From contig JACZZP010000008.1 in assembly GCA_015183035.1 (NCBI GenBank), positions 62,001 to 126,000 on the forward strand: a DNA stretch of 64,000 nucleotides. Direction: 5' to 3'. Made by a program: the position numbers and the translations under genes. The DNA comes from Meloidogyne chitwoodi. Lineage: Eukaryota; Nematoda; Chromadorea; Rhabditida; Meloidogynidae. The notes below the pieces were generated by a model that ran no database searches, was not told the DNA's origin, and saw nothing but the letters and a program-made list of their open reading frames with translations. Shown piece by piece: positions 1 to 14,365 of the stretch (position 1 is the first letter of the stretch; each line of letters starts with the position of its first letter).

Positions 1-690
1 GTAAACGAATAAGATAGAGATAAGTACAAGCATGAGAAAAGGATTGCGATAAAAAGTATCAAAAAAGCGAAATACAATTAAAAAATGAAAACAAAAATCC
101 AAATTTCAGCTTTTCATAAATAAAAAATATAGGAGTATGTAATGCCTGAAGGAAAATAAAAGCGCAATGAATAAAGCAAAGTTGCGCAGCCATGTGATAG
201 AGAAATCGTTCATTTTAAATTTGAAATTTCGCCTCGGGCGACTAACAATGTCTTTAACCTACAAGGTGAACAGCCATTCTAGTCTCTTTATCGTCCACTT
301 TCCCAAACTCAAATGAAAGAGACGAAGAACTAACCTTTCAAATCGATGCCCCTAAGGCCTTTGCTATATTTGGATAGCGCAATGTAGTGTAAGAAAAGGT
401 CGTCACTGTAGGACCTGAGCCCACCGGCAATAGGCTATGCACTTCCCTCTGTTTGTCCTCCTTCCGTGGCCCTTCAGATGAAAAAAGAATGATGGTACTA
501 ACAGGCGAAAAGAATTATCTAATTGTAATATTCATACCATTAACTTCTCCCTATACTAAATGCACTGATAGTGGTGTACCCGGATTTGCCGTTTTTATCA
601 TAACTTTCTATGTGTTTTCTAAAGAAATTTTTAAAAATAATCGTAAACTGTTCCTAATCTTTTAATATTATAAAAACAAATATAGATTAC
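1..690. other. Left-edge region, no firm gene
   Basis: The stretch is less AT-rich than most of the intergenic DNA here. On the minus strand, positions about 310-435 read as an open exon bounded by an AG acceptor and a GT donor, and a short 37-base intron-like gap would join it to about 280-240, ending in a stop. It could be the 3' end of a gene lying mostly outside the window. I do not recognise the product, and the plus-strand frame at 453-665 looks like a chance ORF. Confidence 0.2.
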
Positions 691-701
691 AAAATTTCCT
701 A

Positions 702-2896
702 TTATCTATCGATTTCTCCAAAAACAACATCAAGTGTGCCAATTATTGCAACTAAATCGGGAATTAAATGCATGTAAGAAATGTCATGAATTTTGGAAAG
801 ATGTGCATATCCAGGAGCACGAATAAAACATCTAAAAACAAAATGTTGAATATTACGGATTAGAACGAATAAATTACCTATAAGGTTTGCTTGTTCCGTC
901 GGCTACAAGATAAACACCAAATTCGCCTTTGGGTGCTTCAGTTGGTACATAAACATGACCAGGCGGCACCTGGAATCCTTCGGTAAAGAATTTAAAATGA
1001 TGAATTAGTGCTTCCATGCTTTCCTAAATTTTAGTTTATTTAAAAATTATTAAATTTACGAACCTTCATTTCTGCTCGGCTTGGCGGCATAATTTTTTGA
1101 TCGTCAATCTTAACCTCTCCCCGCGGCATTTTATTTAGGCATTGAAGGATTATTTTCAAACTTTCACGCATTTCCATCATTCTGCATAAATACCTGAAAA
1201 ATAATATATTAGTACGTCAGTAAAGTTGTTAATAATGAAAAGTGAGAATGTCAATGTGATACTTTTTCCTCAAACGAACATTTTTATTTCGAGTGAAACC
1301 TTTTTTCATTGAAATCACAAAATTCACCTGTCGTAACAATCTCCTTTAGTACCAACAGGAACATCGAATTCAACTTCAGAATAGGCTTCATAAGGTTGCG
1401 TCTTTCTAAGATCCCATTTTATGCCAGACCCTCGTAACATAACACCAGAAAATCCCCAATTCAACGCATCAGCTGCTTTAACAATCTTAATTTTTTAATG
1501 TCAAAATAACAATTTCATAAACAAACCCCAATATCCTGAGTTCTTTTCTTCCATATTCTACTTTCAGTCAAAACGTCTTCTAACTCGTCAATCCTCGAAG
1601 GGAATTTCACTGACCAATCATAAATATCATCCAAAAGTCCAATAGGAATATCCCAAGCAACCCCTAAAATTGAAAAAATCAGAGAACTACATATAATCAT
1701 TAAACAAGAATACATAGCTTAATAATACAAAGTATCCTATTAACAACAATAAATTGAAAATGGATAATTAAAAACCTCCAGGTCGAATGTAATTTGCATG
1801 CATCCGCGCGCCACTTGCACGTTCACTAAATTCAAATAATTTTTCACGTTCTTCAAACATCCAAAAGAAGGGAGTCATTGCACCAACATCCAAAGCATGT
1901 GTGGTTATTCCCATAATGTGATTTTGGATGCGAGTCAGTTCAGCAAAGAGCGCTTAATTTTAAAAGATTAAAAAAGTTTTGAAATTTTAAATACTTCTGA
2001 TCCATTTGGCTCTGGGCGGGATATCAATTCCCAGCAATTTTTCAACAGCTAATGACCAAGCCTTTTTAAAAATAATAAATTAAGAAAAAAGTTATTAAGA
2101 TTAAACTTGTTCATTACACATCATGCTAACATAGTCCAAACGGTCAAAGTAAGGCATTGCTTGCGTATAAGTTTTGTATTCAATCAATTTCTCTGTTGCT
2201 CTATGCAAAAGTCCAATATGTGGGATTGCTTTGATAACTACCTAAACAATAAAAAATATATTGAAATTTAAATTTTGAATATAGATAAAAAGGACTATTA
2301 GTCGACAATTACAATAAAAATGAGTTACCTCTCCTTCTAATTTAAGTATCAGCCGAAGAACACCATGAGCCGCAGGATGATTAGGTCCAAAATTTAGAAT
2401 CATATTCTCAATTTTCTTTTCACGTGGATATCCAAAATTTCCATCAACTTAAGAAGTATATTTGAATAATTATAAAATCATTAAAATACATGTAGAGGTA
2501 GTCATTCTGTCGAATGTATCCATCAATTCCTTGTAGTTCATTACATCATCTTCAGGTAAACGGTCAAGTGCACCAGTTTCATGCTATTTAAATAAATTTT
2601 TTGCACCTTATGTTAGACGTAAAACATGTTAAAATTTTACCCAAAGAGTTTGATGTGCTACTTTTGTAGACGAACCCATTTCCTAAAATTTAATTTTAAA
2701 ATTGCTAAAACCTAAAAATATTTGAAACGAATACAAATATTTTGTAGAAAATAATAAATACCTTGAACATTCGTGCGAATTTTGCATCCGGATACCAGAT
2801 ATGAAGATTTCTATTTTTAAAAGAAAGCAGTGGAATATTACTTTCCAGCAGGAAAGTGTGTTCACATAAAGTAATTAACCTTCTAGCGGTCTGCAT
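702..2896 (-). CDS. NDUFS2: NADH-ubiquinone oxidoreductase 49 kDa subunit (NDUFS2), complex I
   Basis: This multi-exon gene encodes the 49-kDa core subunit of mitochondrial complex I, which helps form the quinone-binding site at the peripheral-arm/membrane interface. Exons read in family order: an N-terminal [11 protein letters not shown] segment, [12 protein letters not shown], the region with [20 protein letters not shown], then a complete family C-terminus with [17 protein letters not shown] followed by [18 protein letters not shown] and a stop at 702-704. The start at 2896 opens MQTARRL, a plausible mitochondrial presequence. Three bases upstream of it is an AG preceded by a T-rich run on the coding strand, suitable as a cis- or trans-splice acceptor. 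Caenorhabditis orthologues are gas-1 and nduf-2.2; which one this matches cannot be told. Introns are short. Identity is firm; exact exon edges are not. Confidence 0.9.
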
Positions 2897-2899
2897 TGC

Positions 2900-3751
2900 C
2901 TGTTATTTTAATTAAAAAAAATTCAAACATATTCAATAGGTTTGCAGCTGCTGAAAACTTATTTACTCAATTGATACGTCAGTCGCGACTACATGGACCG
3001 CGACTACAAATATCTTTAAATACCGCCAGTTCAGTGTCCTTTAAATCAACGTTACTGTTTTTACTGGTTTTGAATTAAAAAAGAATAATAGTCAGAGACA
3101 GATCACAGATTTTTGTAAATACTCAAGATTCTCCACATTTTAATGTCTATATCATGAGCATCCGAAAATCTGTTACCCGAATCCACACAATTAAATTTTG
3201 CCAAATAAAAAAATTATCAAATATTAATGAAACTCAAAGATTTTTGGTTAATTAATTTTGTAATGTGAATTTGTCGTGTGAAATATTTTCTGACTACTAT
3301 TCTGAACAGATTGAGAACCCTATTAAATAGGACACACAGAATGAATAAATTCCTCCCCCCAATGTATACCTTCAATTACTATGTATTTCCGCAATAGATC
3401 CAAACCACTGATTTAAGCCAAATCATCATAAAATTATATTCATTAGTTAGTTAAACACTTGTTATTACTGACAGTCGTTTGCTGATGATTTGTTCGTGTA
3501 AAGGTTGTAGGATGGCACATTTAAAGTGAATTTTTTATGTGTGTGGTATTATTTATGTAAATGCAAAGGAAAAATTGATATAAAATTTTAAAAAAAATGA
3601 AAAATGCTAATTGTACTTGAGAAGGTATTTGGCTGTTTTTAAAGATCTTATTTTTTTATTTAGCCAATTATACATATGTACATATAATACAAGTAAAAGT
3701 GTATTTTAATTTTTATATAAATATTGCCTTAATTTTTACTCTTCCAATTCT
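2900..3751. other. Intergenic region between NDUFS2 and FBF1-like gene
   Basis: About 0.85 kb separates two divergently transcribed genes. I see no open gene here; the plus-strand frame at 2896-3078 is short and without family resemblance. The region presumably holds the promoters of both flanking genes. Confidence 0.5.
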
Positions 3752-3765
3752 GTTGCCATAGCAAT
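3752..3765 (+). promoter_or_regulatory. Candidate RFX/DAF-19 X-box upstream of FBF1-like gene
   Basis: GTTGCCATAGCAAT at 3752-3765 fits the ciliary X-box pattern RYYNYY-AT-RRNRAC at 13 of 14 positions; the last base is T rather than C. It lies 150 bases upstream of the ATG at 3915, within the distance range normal for DAF-19 targets in nematodes. It supports a ciliary role for the downstream gene. Confidence 0.55.
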
Positions 3766-3914
3766 TATAAGGCATTGGATTTTAAATTATTTAAATAAAA
3801 TTTTGCATTTAAAATGTCTATAAAGGAGTTAGTTAACACATAGACAAATTTAGCAAGATCTAAATGATCGAAAATAAATAAGCGAAAGTTAACAAATTTT
3901 AATTATTTTTTATA

Positions 3915-5840
3915 ATGGATGAAGATTTTGGTCTTCCTGATGTAAGTTTTTCCTCTTGTTTTCATAATACAAAAAAGGAACATTACAGGAAGGAAATGCA
4001 TCTGGGAGTAGCTTTGTCAATGAATTATTTTCTAATAGAACAAAAGTATTAGATTTTATAAAATTTTTATAATATTTCAATCTAGAGACAATCAGGCGTT
4101 ACTGGTGAAAATCGCTCTACAATAGACGATATCTTGGCAAGTTCTACAAAACAAAGGCCCCGTGTCACTTTTCAAGACGAGCAACAACCAACTGAACGCC
4201 AAACTAGTTCAGTACCATCAGCTTCTTTGTTAGACTCTCTTTTTTCTAACAGTACATCGGGTGAACAAAGGCGCGGTACAAGAACCGCAAATACACTCAG
4301 TGGCTCTGTTCCATCGGCTCCCACACCTACGTGCGTTTAAATTTCTTAAAAATCATTATTTAATTTAGTCGCGGTGCATCTCCTTCTCGTCATCAAAACA
4401 TTAGTCAGAGCCTCGAGCCACATTCAAACCTTACCACTTCCATACCTCAAAGCCAACAAACCCAACAACAAGTTTCCGCGTCAGCATCTATTCAAGCAGA
4501 ATTGGAACAATTAAAGAGGTACACACTCGAGTTAAATAAATTTAAAAATAGATAGGAGAAATTTATTATAATCTTTATATAATATACATTTGTTCCAATA
4601 AAGAGAGATAAGCTCATTACGCTATGAACATTCTGAAGATCAACAAACAATCAGCGAATTGAGAAGAAAACTGGAAATCGAACAGAATGATCATAAACGC
4701 ACCGTTGATCGAACAAGAGAAGAAAACAAATTGGAGTTACAAGAACAAAGTAGAAGGCATGAACGCGAATTGGATAAAATTGCTAAAGAAACGGATATAA
4801 ATAATCAATTGCTTAATAGTATACGAGAACAACAAGGGTATTTCTCTAGTGAAGATTATGGCTATAATTAAGTTTTTTCCAGTCGTTTTGATTCACTTGC
4901 CGCTCGCTTTGAGGGATTAAATATTGGCTTGAGTCAGGTACGAGATTTGGTGAAGAATGTTAACGCAGGTACTGACAAAATGGCTAAAGATTGGAATGAA
5001 CAACAAACAGAGCATTGGAAACGTTTGGATGAAGAACGAGCAAGATTGGAAAGTGCCGTAAAAACAATTGAGAATGAAATGGACCAAATGAAGGATTCTT
5101 ATCAAAAGGCTAGTTTGGATTATATTTGGATTTCTTTATTAAGTTTGGACTAAGAACCTTAAAAATATTGTAGGAAATAATCGAAGGTCGTAAATGGTTG
5201 GAAGAGCAACGCGATTTAAGTCAGACCGAACGCAGAGCTTTTCAGGAAGAACAAAGTCTTTTGCTTGATTGGATCGAAAAGGCAAAAATTCAATTAGAAA
5301 CAGAAAAGGTAGAGAATTATTTTAAAATTATTCTTGATTTATATATAAATATATTAGTCAGAGTTTTTACGGCGTGAACATGATCTTTTGGCAAGAGTTC
5401 TGAATGAACGTGCTTTACTAGAAATAGAAAAACGAGAATTTAGACAACAACGGGATGCCGACATTCTTCGACTAAGGTCTTTGAATAAATAAAAATAACA
5501 CACTAATATTTTTCTAGAGAGGAAGCAGAATATTTAGAACAATGTTTAGATCAGACCGAAAGTGCGAAAACAGCAATGGAAAGTTCAAAAAATGAATTTG
5601 AACGAAGAAGTGTGCAGGTTCCAACTTTAAATCTATATTTATGTTACTTTTTTTAAAGTTGAATCAACTCCGTGACGTTCTCACTCGTTATGAACATTTA
5701 GCTACGAGACTGGTACGCAACACTCAACAAAAGATGATGAGAACGTAGGTTAATAGTTAAGTCAGAAATCTAGATTTAGTAATAAATTTTGTTTTTATAG
5801 AACACCTAATAAGGTTGAAGAAAAAGCAGAGAATCATTGA
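3915..5840 (+). CDS. FBF1/DYF-19-like coiled-coil ciliary transition-fibre protein
   Basis: A multi-exon gene starts MDEDFGLPD at 3915 and ends in TGA at 5838-5840. The N-terminal third is low-complexity and rich in Ser, Gln and Thr (exon 4102-4340). From about 4600 on, the product is almost continuously charged coiled coil: exons with SELRRKLEIEQNDHK, then WLEEQRDLSQTERRAFQEEQ, then EFRQQRDADILRL. This architecture, and the heptad composition with E/Q/R-rich LEEQR-type runs, resembles Fas-binding factor 1 (DYF-19 in C. elegans), a transition-fibre protein that helps IFT particles enter cilia. Supporting context is the X-box upstream and the tail-to-tail BBS2 neighbour, whose stop is only 40 bases away. 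Coiled coils match by composition, so another coiled-coil protein remains possible. Confidence 0.5.
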
Positions 5841-5880
5841 AAAGAGGAATGAGAATATGAAGAAATTCTAAAAATACCTT

Positions 5881-8800
5881 CTAAACACCAAATTCCAGTA
5901 ATTTTGGAAGAGCCTCTAAATTATCGTTTGAAATTGCTTTCCTACATTCTTGTATAAGTACAGATGATGGTTCCCCAACTCGCAAACGTGCGAATTGGTC
6001 AATTGAGACATTTAACAATTTAAGCCCATCTAACATTTCTTTACGTGCAGCTATCCTAACTGTCTAAAAATGTTTTGAAAAATGTCAGATATAAAATTTC
6101 CTTTTTACCTTTTGACCGATCAATTCTCTATTTAAAATTGTTAAACGAGCATAAAGTCTTCTTGCCTCATAACTTAATATTTTTTTAATATTTTAAATTA
6201 AAATTAGTCCAAAAAGCTCACAAATTTCGAATAACAAGCGCATCCTCAGCTCTAACAACACATTCTCTTACAAAATTCATACGCTCGACCAATTCACTAG
6301 ACAATCTTTCATTTACTTGATAGCGTTCATCCATCTAATAATGAGTTTAGTGAAAGAATTCAAACAAAAAAAACCAACCGACTCAACTGTATTCTTCACA
6401 TTCGTTAAAATAAACGGAAAATGTGCCCTCGAACGTAGCTCTCGAATATTCATATACATACATAATGACTAAAAATATTTATTTTTACATAATGAAATTT
6501 ACTTTTTTTAACCTGAATTAAGTCAATTACATTTTGAATGTTATTATGTCTGAGTTGAAATTCTCCACTGAAAGTTTTAAAATTATATTTTTAGATAGAA
6601 AGCTCAAATAAATGTTTTTCAACTCCAATCATCAAAAAACGCATTTACTTAAATTTAATTGCCTTAATATTTTTATAGTAAGCATTACCTTGTTAAATCC
6701 CAATTAATATAAAGAATTTCTTGATTTCTTGTACAAAAAAAGTAGAGATGTAGTTTTTTTCCAACATCATCACCCTCGTTTTCAGAAGTTAAACGTGGCT
6801 CATTTTGTATTTTTTCCTCATCAACAAAAGCAAAATTTTCGCAAATCCAAAGTCGAAGCTGATCAATTCGGCTTTGCAGTCGAAAAGAGACAAAACATTC
6901 TGGAAGTTTTTGTTGGGCTGCAGATTGGCCTATCTGGACAAAAGTAACAAAACGAGGTAGAACTTGATTGACTTCAAATACACGCAACTGGCTTCTTAAG
7001 AAAAAAGAATTTTTATAATAAAATAAAAATACTCAATTGGATAGCCTGCAAATACTTTAATAAACAATTCTGCAAAAATATTCTTCGCGGGACAAAAATT
7101 TACTGTTAGTTCTGCACTTTCCTTTCCATTTGGATGTCTAAAAATATAGAGAAAATTTATTGAAAAATGGATATCCCCTCATTGTGGGTTAAATCCGTTA
7201 AAATTTTATTTACATTGTAAAACATTCCGAGTCAAAAATGCCCTCAGCAAAAAGAAGAGCTGCACGAATTGGTACATCATTATTTAGCGAAAGTCGTAAA
7301 CAGAGTGATTCTTTTTCACGAATAGCAACAGAAGTTTCACTCAGATTGCTGACAATACTACCACGAGCTACACCGAATGTTGATGATAACGCTCCAGTCA
7401 AGTCAAGAACACAACCAAAAATTTTTAGTTTTAACATATGGAACTAAATAAAATCATACTGAGTGAAGTACCAACAGGAACCATAGAATATTCTAATGGA
7501 ATTCTCTCTGCATGATCTTCTGTACCACCTGCACTTGGACGTTCATAAACTCTCAACTCCTCCTGTTAAAAATAATATTTTATGTATTATGTTAGAACAA
7601 AATATGACGAAATAGGGTTCAGTTTCCAAAATTAAAAGTACTAAAATAATTTTCAAAATAAATATTTCAATTAAAAACCAGCAATGCATGCTTCCGATGA
7701 CTAATTTCCTGAAATTGTTGGCCTTCATCCACAGCACTAGGTTCACTATTGAATTCTAGTGCATAAACTAAAAAAAATTTCAATAAAATCAATAAAAAAT
7801 TTATAGAAGAAGAACCTTTCCCATTTCGAAAAACTAATGTAAGTTGTGGTTGTTCTTCGCCTGAATCCAAAGGAGCAACACCAGTCAAATCAGCCAAAAA
7901 GGCTGTACTTAATTCTCCACCCTCTAATTGTTCCTTTGTAGATATCTCTCCAGAAGATACGGAACGCACATCAATCTCAGGGGAATTTAAAAGAAAATAT
8001 TTTTGTCTTAAAATTTATTTATTTACTTTTGCATTCTGCCAAACACAAGCAATATGGCCTTGATCTGGAAACGATAGTAAGGCCACAATCCTCGACTTTG
8101 TTTTAACACGCCAAAGACGTTCACTTTGTGCATATACGCCAACTACGCCAGATGCAAGTCCAAAAGCAAATGTTGCTGGTCTAAAAAATAAAATATTAGA
8201 AGGTTAAGAATAAATTTTAACTTGATAGCAGTAATCGCTAAAGTTGGGTCTCCTTCATCGAATTCGGCAAAGAAAGACGCCTTTTTGAGTACCTTACAAA
8301 ATATTATGTTTAAAATGTGTTAACATAAGATTATTTACCTTGATTTCGATTCCATCTGTGCCAACGATAAGCTTAAAAAGGAAAAAATCATATTCTTCTA
8401 AACATCCCAAACTTCGTTTTTGCCATCTCCATCCATATCACAAAGTTCAAGCACATTAATTTGGTCACCAAGAGCAGTCCAAAACAAATCTTTACCATCT
8501 AGTTGAAAACCTAAACATAAAAACATTAAAAATAATTTAAAAAATCAAAATAAACCCCAAATTGTTGTTCCACAACCACAGATAATAACAGCTTCTTTGT
8601 TATACTCATCTACATTTCCTATCTCAAAAGTATCATTCATAACTATTTAACGGATTAAATTATTAGTCACCAACCTTGATAAAACTTACACCCTCTGAAA
8701 TCTCACGATGAAAGATCGTTTTATTATTAAAAACATCGAAGGCCATCAAATTGCTCTAAAAACAATTATTAATTAATTTTTATTAAAATAAAAGTCACAT

Positions 8801-9136
8801 TTGTGCCAATGATCACCACATCGTAATCAGAGTTATCCGAGGAACTAGATTGCTCTTTTGTTTTCAGATTGCGCTTATAGACACTCAAAAAGTTGATCTT
8901 TTCGTTCACATGAAATATCGACTCTAATAAATTTGAATTTTTATATGTATAAAAAATAAATTTAAAAACGAACCACTTCCCTGAAGACAAATTTTGCCAG
9001 TTTCTGTGCCAACAACCAACTGTTCATGATTGCTTTCATCAAAAGAACCAGAAGCGGCAGCATTTTGAACCAATCTATGGGCAAAACTGAAGCCAAATGC
9101 TGTTTTGAGAAAAGCACCTCCCTGTCCAAGACTCAT
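5881..9136 (-). CDS. BBS2: Bardet-Biedl syndrome protein 2 (BBSome subunit)
   Basis: A long multi-exon gene encodes BBS2, a core BBSome subunit that carries membrane proteins with intraflagellar transport in cilia. From the start at 9136: [16 protein letters not shown], then the beta-propeller with [15 protein letters not shown], the GAE/platform part with [17 protein letters not shown] (8 of 9 core residues as in vertebrate BBS2), LPRFVTFVQ, and a helical C-terminus containing LNRELIGQK and [11 protein letters not shown], ending FGV-stop at 5881-5883. The order and the length of about 700 codons match the family. It is divergent from WDR5, 172 bases away, and carries a near-perfect X-box 103 bases upstream of its ATG, as expected for a DAF-19 target. 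No frame break seen. Confidence 0.9.
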
Positions 9137-9238
9137 CCTTCCAAATATAGAATTATGTTAAATTGTTAAATATTTTCTTTAATTTTCGGTAAAATCAAAT
9201 TTTCTGACCAGTCCATTTTTTTGTGATTTAGCCCCAAT

Positions 9239-9252
9239 GTTACTAGGGCAAC
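9239..9252 (-). promoter_or_regulatory. X-box (RFX/DAF-19 site) in the BBS2/WDR5 bidirectional promoter
   Basis: GTTACTAGGGCAAC at 9239-9252 is a near-palindromic 14-mer of the X-box type (GTTNCC-AT-GGNAAC class). It sits 103 bases upstream of the BBS2 ATG, in the 172-base gap between BBS2 and WDR5. A CCCATTGGTTACTAGG stretch just to its right (9253-9268) repeats half of the site and includes a CCAAT-type box. The site most likely drives BBS2 in ciliated neurons; WDR5 is expected to be expressed broadly. Confidence 0.75.
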
Positions 9253-9308
9253 CCATTGGTTACTAGGATAAAAACAAAAATTATACTTTTTTCTTTTATT
9301 GCAGAGCT

Positions 9309-10686
<1,378 letters not shown>

Positions 10687-10813
10687 AAAATATTTTGTTT
10701 ATTTTTTTTTTGGTATGAACTTGATAATTAAATTTTTTTTATGTCTTTTCATCTATTTAATAAAATTTGTTTTTGTACAAAAAATAAAGATCTTATAAAA
10801 ATGATTCGATTTA

Positions 10814-13773
10814 TTAAAAAATACCTATACACTCAAGTCCGGTCCCAGAAACTATGCAATTAAAACTATTGTTTCTTGATGGTGCGTGGTCCATTTCAAA
10901 CTCATTTAATCCATTGTTTGTTGTTCTTGGCAAGACAATCAAAGCTGCTGGGTCCGAGATGGAAAGGCAAATTTTAATGTGACAGTTTAGTTTATTTTTG
11001 ATTGGAATGTAGTTCCCAATTAAGAGACGGCAGTCCAAAGAAATGCTTGCTATCAATTTTGTCTCCACAGGCAATACATCTGAAGACTCCCATATTTGAA
11101 GCGCTAAATAAAATTAAAGTAAAAAAAATATTTTTTAGAAAACCTGTCACTGTTGATGCATGCCAATTTTCATTTATATTAATCTGAGGATATCCAAGTG
11201 TTTTATCAAAGGTCAGGATATGAATAGAACCAGACTCGGAACCAATAAGAATATAGTGTAAAGAACGATCAAAAGAGAATTCACTTGAAATAGCAGAAAG
11301 ACCACATTTTTCAACTAGAAAGGAGTCGTGTATTGAATTCTTTAAAGTTAAAAAATATTTAAAAATAATTTTATTTTATACAATTTGTGTTCCATTTGAA
11401 GTTAACGACAATTGAAAAGTATATAAATGACCAGAAGAAGAAACTACAAAAAGAAGCTGACAATTTCTAGCAGTTCCTTCAATTATTTTTGATAAATCCA
11501 TTGCGCGAAACATTGCCATTGAACAGAGTTGAAAACGACTAGATTCACTAATAGATTTAGAGACGAAGTTTAGGTGTGAAATTCTTAAAAAATCGTTTTT
11601 AATTTTTTTTTGAATGAACAAAGAAACCTTATCGTTGCATCCGAGCAAAGAGTCAATGCAAAGTTCTTACCAAAAATCCAATGAACAGAAAGAATACGAA
11701 CATCTGTATTATTTTTATTTTGTAATTTTGAAGAAAAAAGCAATTCAGGCATATTTTCTAAAAAAAATACTATTTACTAAATAAAAATATAAAATAAAAC
11801 CGTTTATGTTTAAACGCCAACAAAATAATTCCGAACGCCCTCCACCGCTAAGGACTAAAGTTTCATCGTTACAAGTCCTAATATCTTCATTTAAATCATC
11901 ACTTTCTTGTAAAACACAAATCGTTTCTATACTCGAACGATGCATTTGCACAGAGGAATGAATTGCGAGGACTAAAAGTAACTTTAAGTATTCCAAAAAA
12001 ATTTTTATTTTTTAACAAATTATATACAAACCATTGTTTTGCTCCAAAGAATAGCAAACAATCTTTCTATCAAAAGAACCACTCAAAAAGAAATTTTTTT
12101 CATTTGTGACTGATCGTCCCAACGCAAGAGTTGTGATATTTTCGGAATGAGGGATTGGCTAAAAATTGTTTTATTTTATGTCAATTATTTCTTTTTAAGC
12201 CAGATTTTTGCATAAATATTTTTATGAAATTTAAATATACCTTTACAAAGTTTAGAAACGGTTTTAATTTTTTAGAGATGAATCGTTCAAAAAGTGGAAG
12301 ATGAATATTAACCAAAGCACCTCTTCTTGATGCAATTAGCTATAAATTAAAATTCTATTAATTAAAAGTTTTATTCTAAAAAAAAAGTAAAATAAATACC
12401 AAATCAAGAAAAAATTCAGAATTTGAATTGCTTAAGATTGGAAGTATACTTTGAATTGTGCCAAGTGAACCAAGTTCAACACGCCTTTCCATGTTAATGT
12501 CGGTCATTTTATTATCAATATTTTCTGTTACAGATGAAAAAATTCAATTCGCAATTTGCAAAATTTAGTCTTAAACCAGTAGTAACCTATTTAGGAAATA
12601 ACAATACAAAACGAAAACCTGTCCATCTCCAAATGCACAAATATTCGTCAACTCCACCCGTGAGAATCATTTTTTGTTTTTCAATAAGTTCCAGTGCAAA
12701 GGGACGAGCACCATGGCCATATTTTTCAAATATCTTTAATTAATATATTGTACTATTAATAAGAAAAGTAAACCTGAAGCCCGTTATTCTGAATCGTCCA
12801 AATACGTAATGCACGATCATCACCAACGCTAAACAACCAATTTTGATATCGACGAATAGCAAAGGACATGCCCTTAATCAAAAATTTAGAATTATTTTTT
12901 AAGTTTAATAAAATTTACATTATTTCCCAAAAACGTTTGCACGATTTTTTCATCACTTATGGCTGGCCTAAATTGGTATATGGGACCAAGCGAAGTACCA
13001 GCAAAAATTTGCAAAGATTCCCAAGTATCACCATCTAACAGAGAACAGGTTCTTGAAAATATTTTGATGAGAAAATATTTTAAAACGAATATACATAACA
13101 GCTCGACCTTCCAAATTAAGCTCACAGTTTGTTTGAATGTTTGCTAAATCATTGAATTTAAGAAATTTAATTGAATTATTTGCAAAATGTAGAACAACCT
13201 GAAAATTTGATTTTTAAATCAATTTGCCCTCTCATCGTTATCAAAACATACCCCTGTACCATCGATACATTTCGCACCAACTATCCAATTATCAAAGCAT
13301 AAATTATGTCGTCTACTGACATCAAAGGAATTCCCATTTTGCTGTTGTTGCAAAAGCAAAATTTCACATTCTTGCTCGCCAACGCAAAACAATGCTTAAA
13401 CCAGAGAACTTAAAAATCAAAACAAAAATAGACATACCATTATTATCAAGGCAAATAACTCTTTGAACTACAGATTTGGTGCAAGGGAAAATTTCCAAAC
13501 TAAAAATTAGCTCAAAATCTCTATATTGTAAAGAACTCTGCGGCTTCTCTGCTTCAACCATTTGAGTATATAGACGATAAATTTCAATAGTATGTCCATG
13601 ACCTATAAATCTAACCATTTTTATGGACAAATGTTATCCAAAACTAACAAAACAATTGTAATTTAAAGAAGATATAAACCTGAAATAATAAACTCGTCTT
13701 TATCTGTACTTGACGCTTTAAATTTTTCCAAAAAAAGCCTTTGACCAAAAAATAAGGAATTGACAACTCTCAT
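10814..13773 (-). CDS. WDR6-like WD-repeat protein
   Basis: This is a large WD-repeat protein of about 850-900 codons over many short-intron exons. The start chosen at 13773 gives MRVVNSLFFGQRLFLEKF, joined across an intron to GHGHTIEIYRLY. Internal exons carry FSVGDDRALRIWTIQNNG (about 12780-12840), YGHGARPFALELIEKQK with LTGGVDEYLCIWRW (about 12605-12725), SSGHLYTFQLSL (about 11400) and a C-terminal exon ending CIVSGTGLECIGIF-stop at 10814. The hGARPF...TGG.D..lciW block and the GxGLE ending recall WDR6, the partner of tRNA 2'-O-methyltransferase FTSJ1 (yeast Rtt10/Trm734). It is the last gene of a candidate five-gene operon. The assignment rests on a few motifs; another large WD protein is possible. 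Confidence 0.55.
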
Positions 13774-13900
13774 CAACTTTGCTATAAAATCATATAAAAT
13801 AAAATTTAATGACATTTATGAATGTAATTAATTTAAATAACATTAGTTTTCTACAAAATTCGAAACTTTAAACATTAAAATATAAATTAATAACTTTAAA

Positions 13901-14237
13901 TCATTTTTTGTAAACGTAACAACGAGGAAATGCACTCTCAACTTTCTCCAGTTGTTCATGTAAGAATGTCAATACGTTAATATCTAGATTGAAAACTTTT
14001 CGATGTCCATCTTTAGTGCTTAATTCCATCAAAATTTCATGATCGCCAGATTGAACTTGTCTTTGTGTTGATGAAACCTGAAAACGAATAATTACAAAGC
14101 ATAACCATAATTATTACATTTATATCAAAACGAAAACGGCAGTCCACATATTCACAAAAAAGTGCATCTGATTGTTCTGAATTCAAATCATGCTCAGAAA
14201 TTGTCTTGCCGGGCTCACTCTTCTCATTACTAGCCAT
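13901..14237 (-). CDS. Small COMM-domain-like protein
   Basis: Two exons give a protein of about 97 residues. Exon 1 starts at 14237 (MASNEKSEPGKTISEHD), and an intron at about 14079-14126 joins FRFDIN to VSSTQRQVQSGDHEIL. The remainder reads LMELSTKDGHRKVFNLD and FLHEQLEKVE, ending YVYKK-stop. The pattern of a (V/C)..fdwrfdv.vsSs motif, a hydrophobic strand LMEL, then F.L...FLhe.LEkVe is that of the COMM domain (COMMD proteins, Commander complex and endosomal recycling). The size resembles COMMD6, which is little more than the domain. It lies 128-129 bases from both operon neighbours. The subfamily is not determined, and short domains can mislead. Confidence 0.5.
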
Positions 14238-14365
14238 TTCTATTTGTCTGTTAAAGTTACGTAAATTACTTTAATATAAACCGCCTTATGAACGGCACTT
14301 TGTCGTTAATAAAAATGTTTAAATATATTTATCATTTATAAATTATTAACAAAAATCAACTTTTG

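Noticed and set aside
453..665. 70-codon plus-strand frame
   Set aside because: No upstream promoter logic, no family resemblance and AT-rich random composition in its second half.
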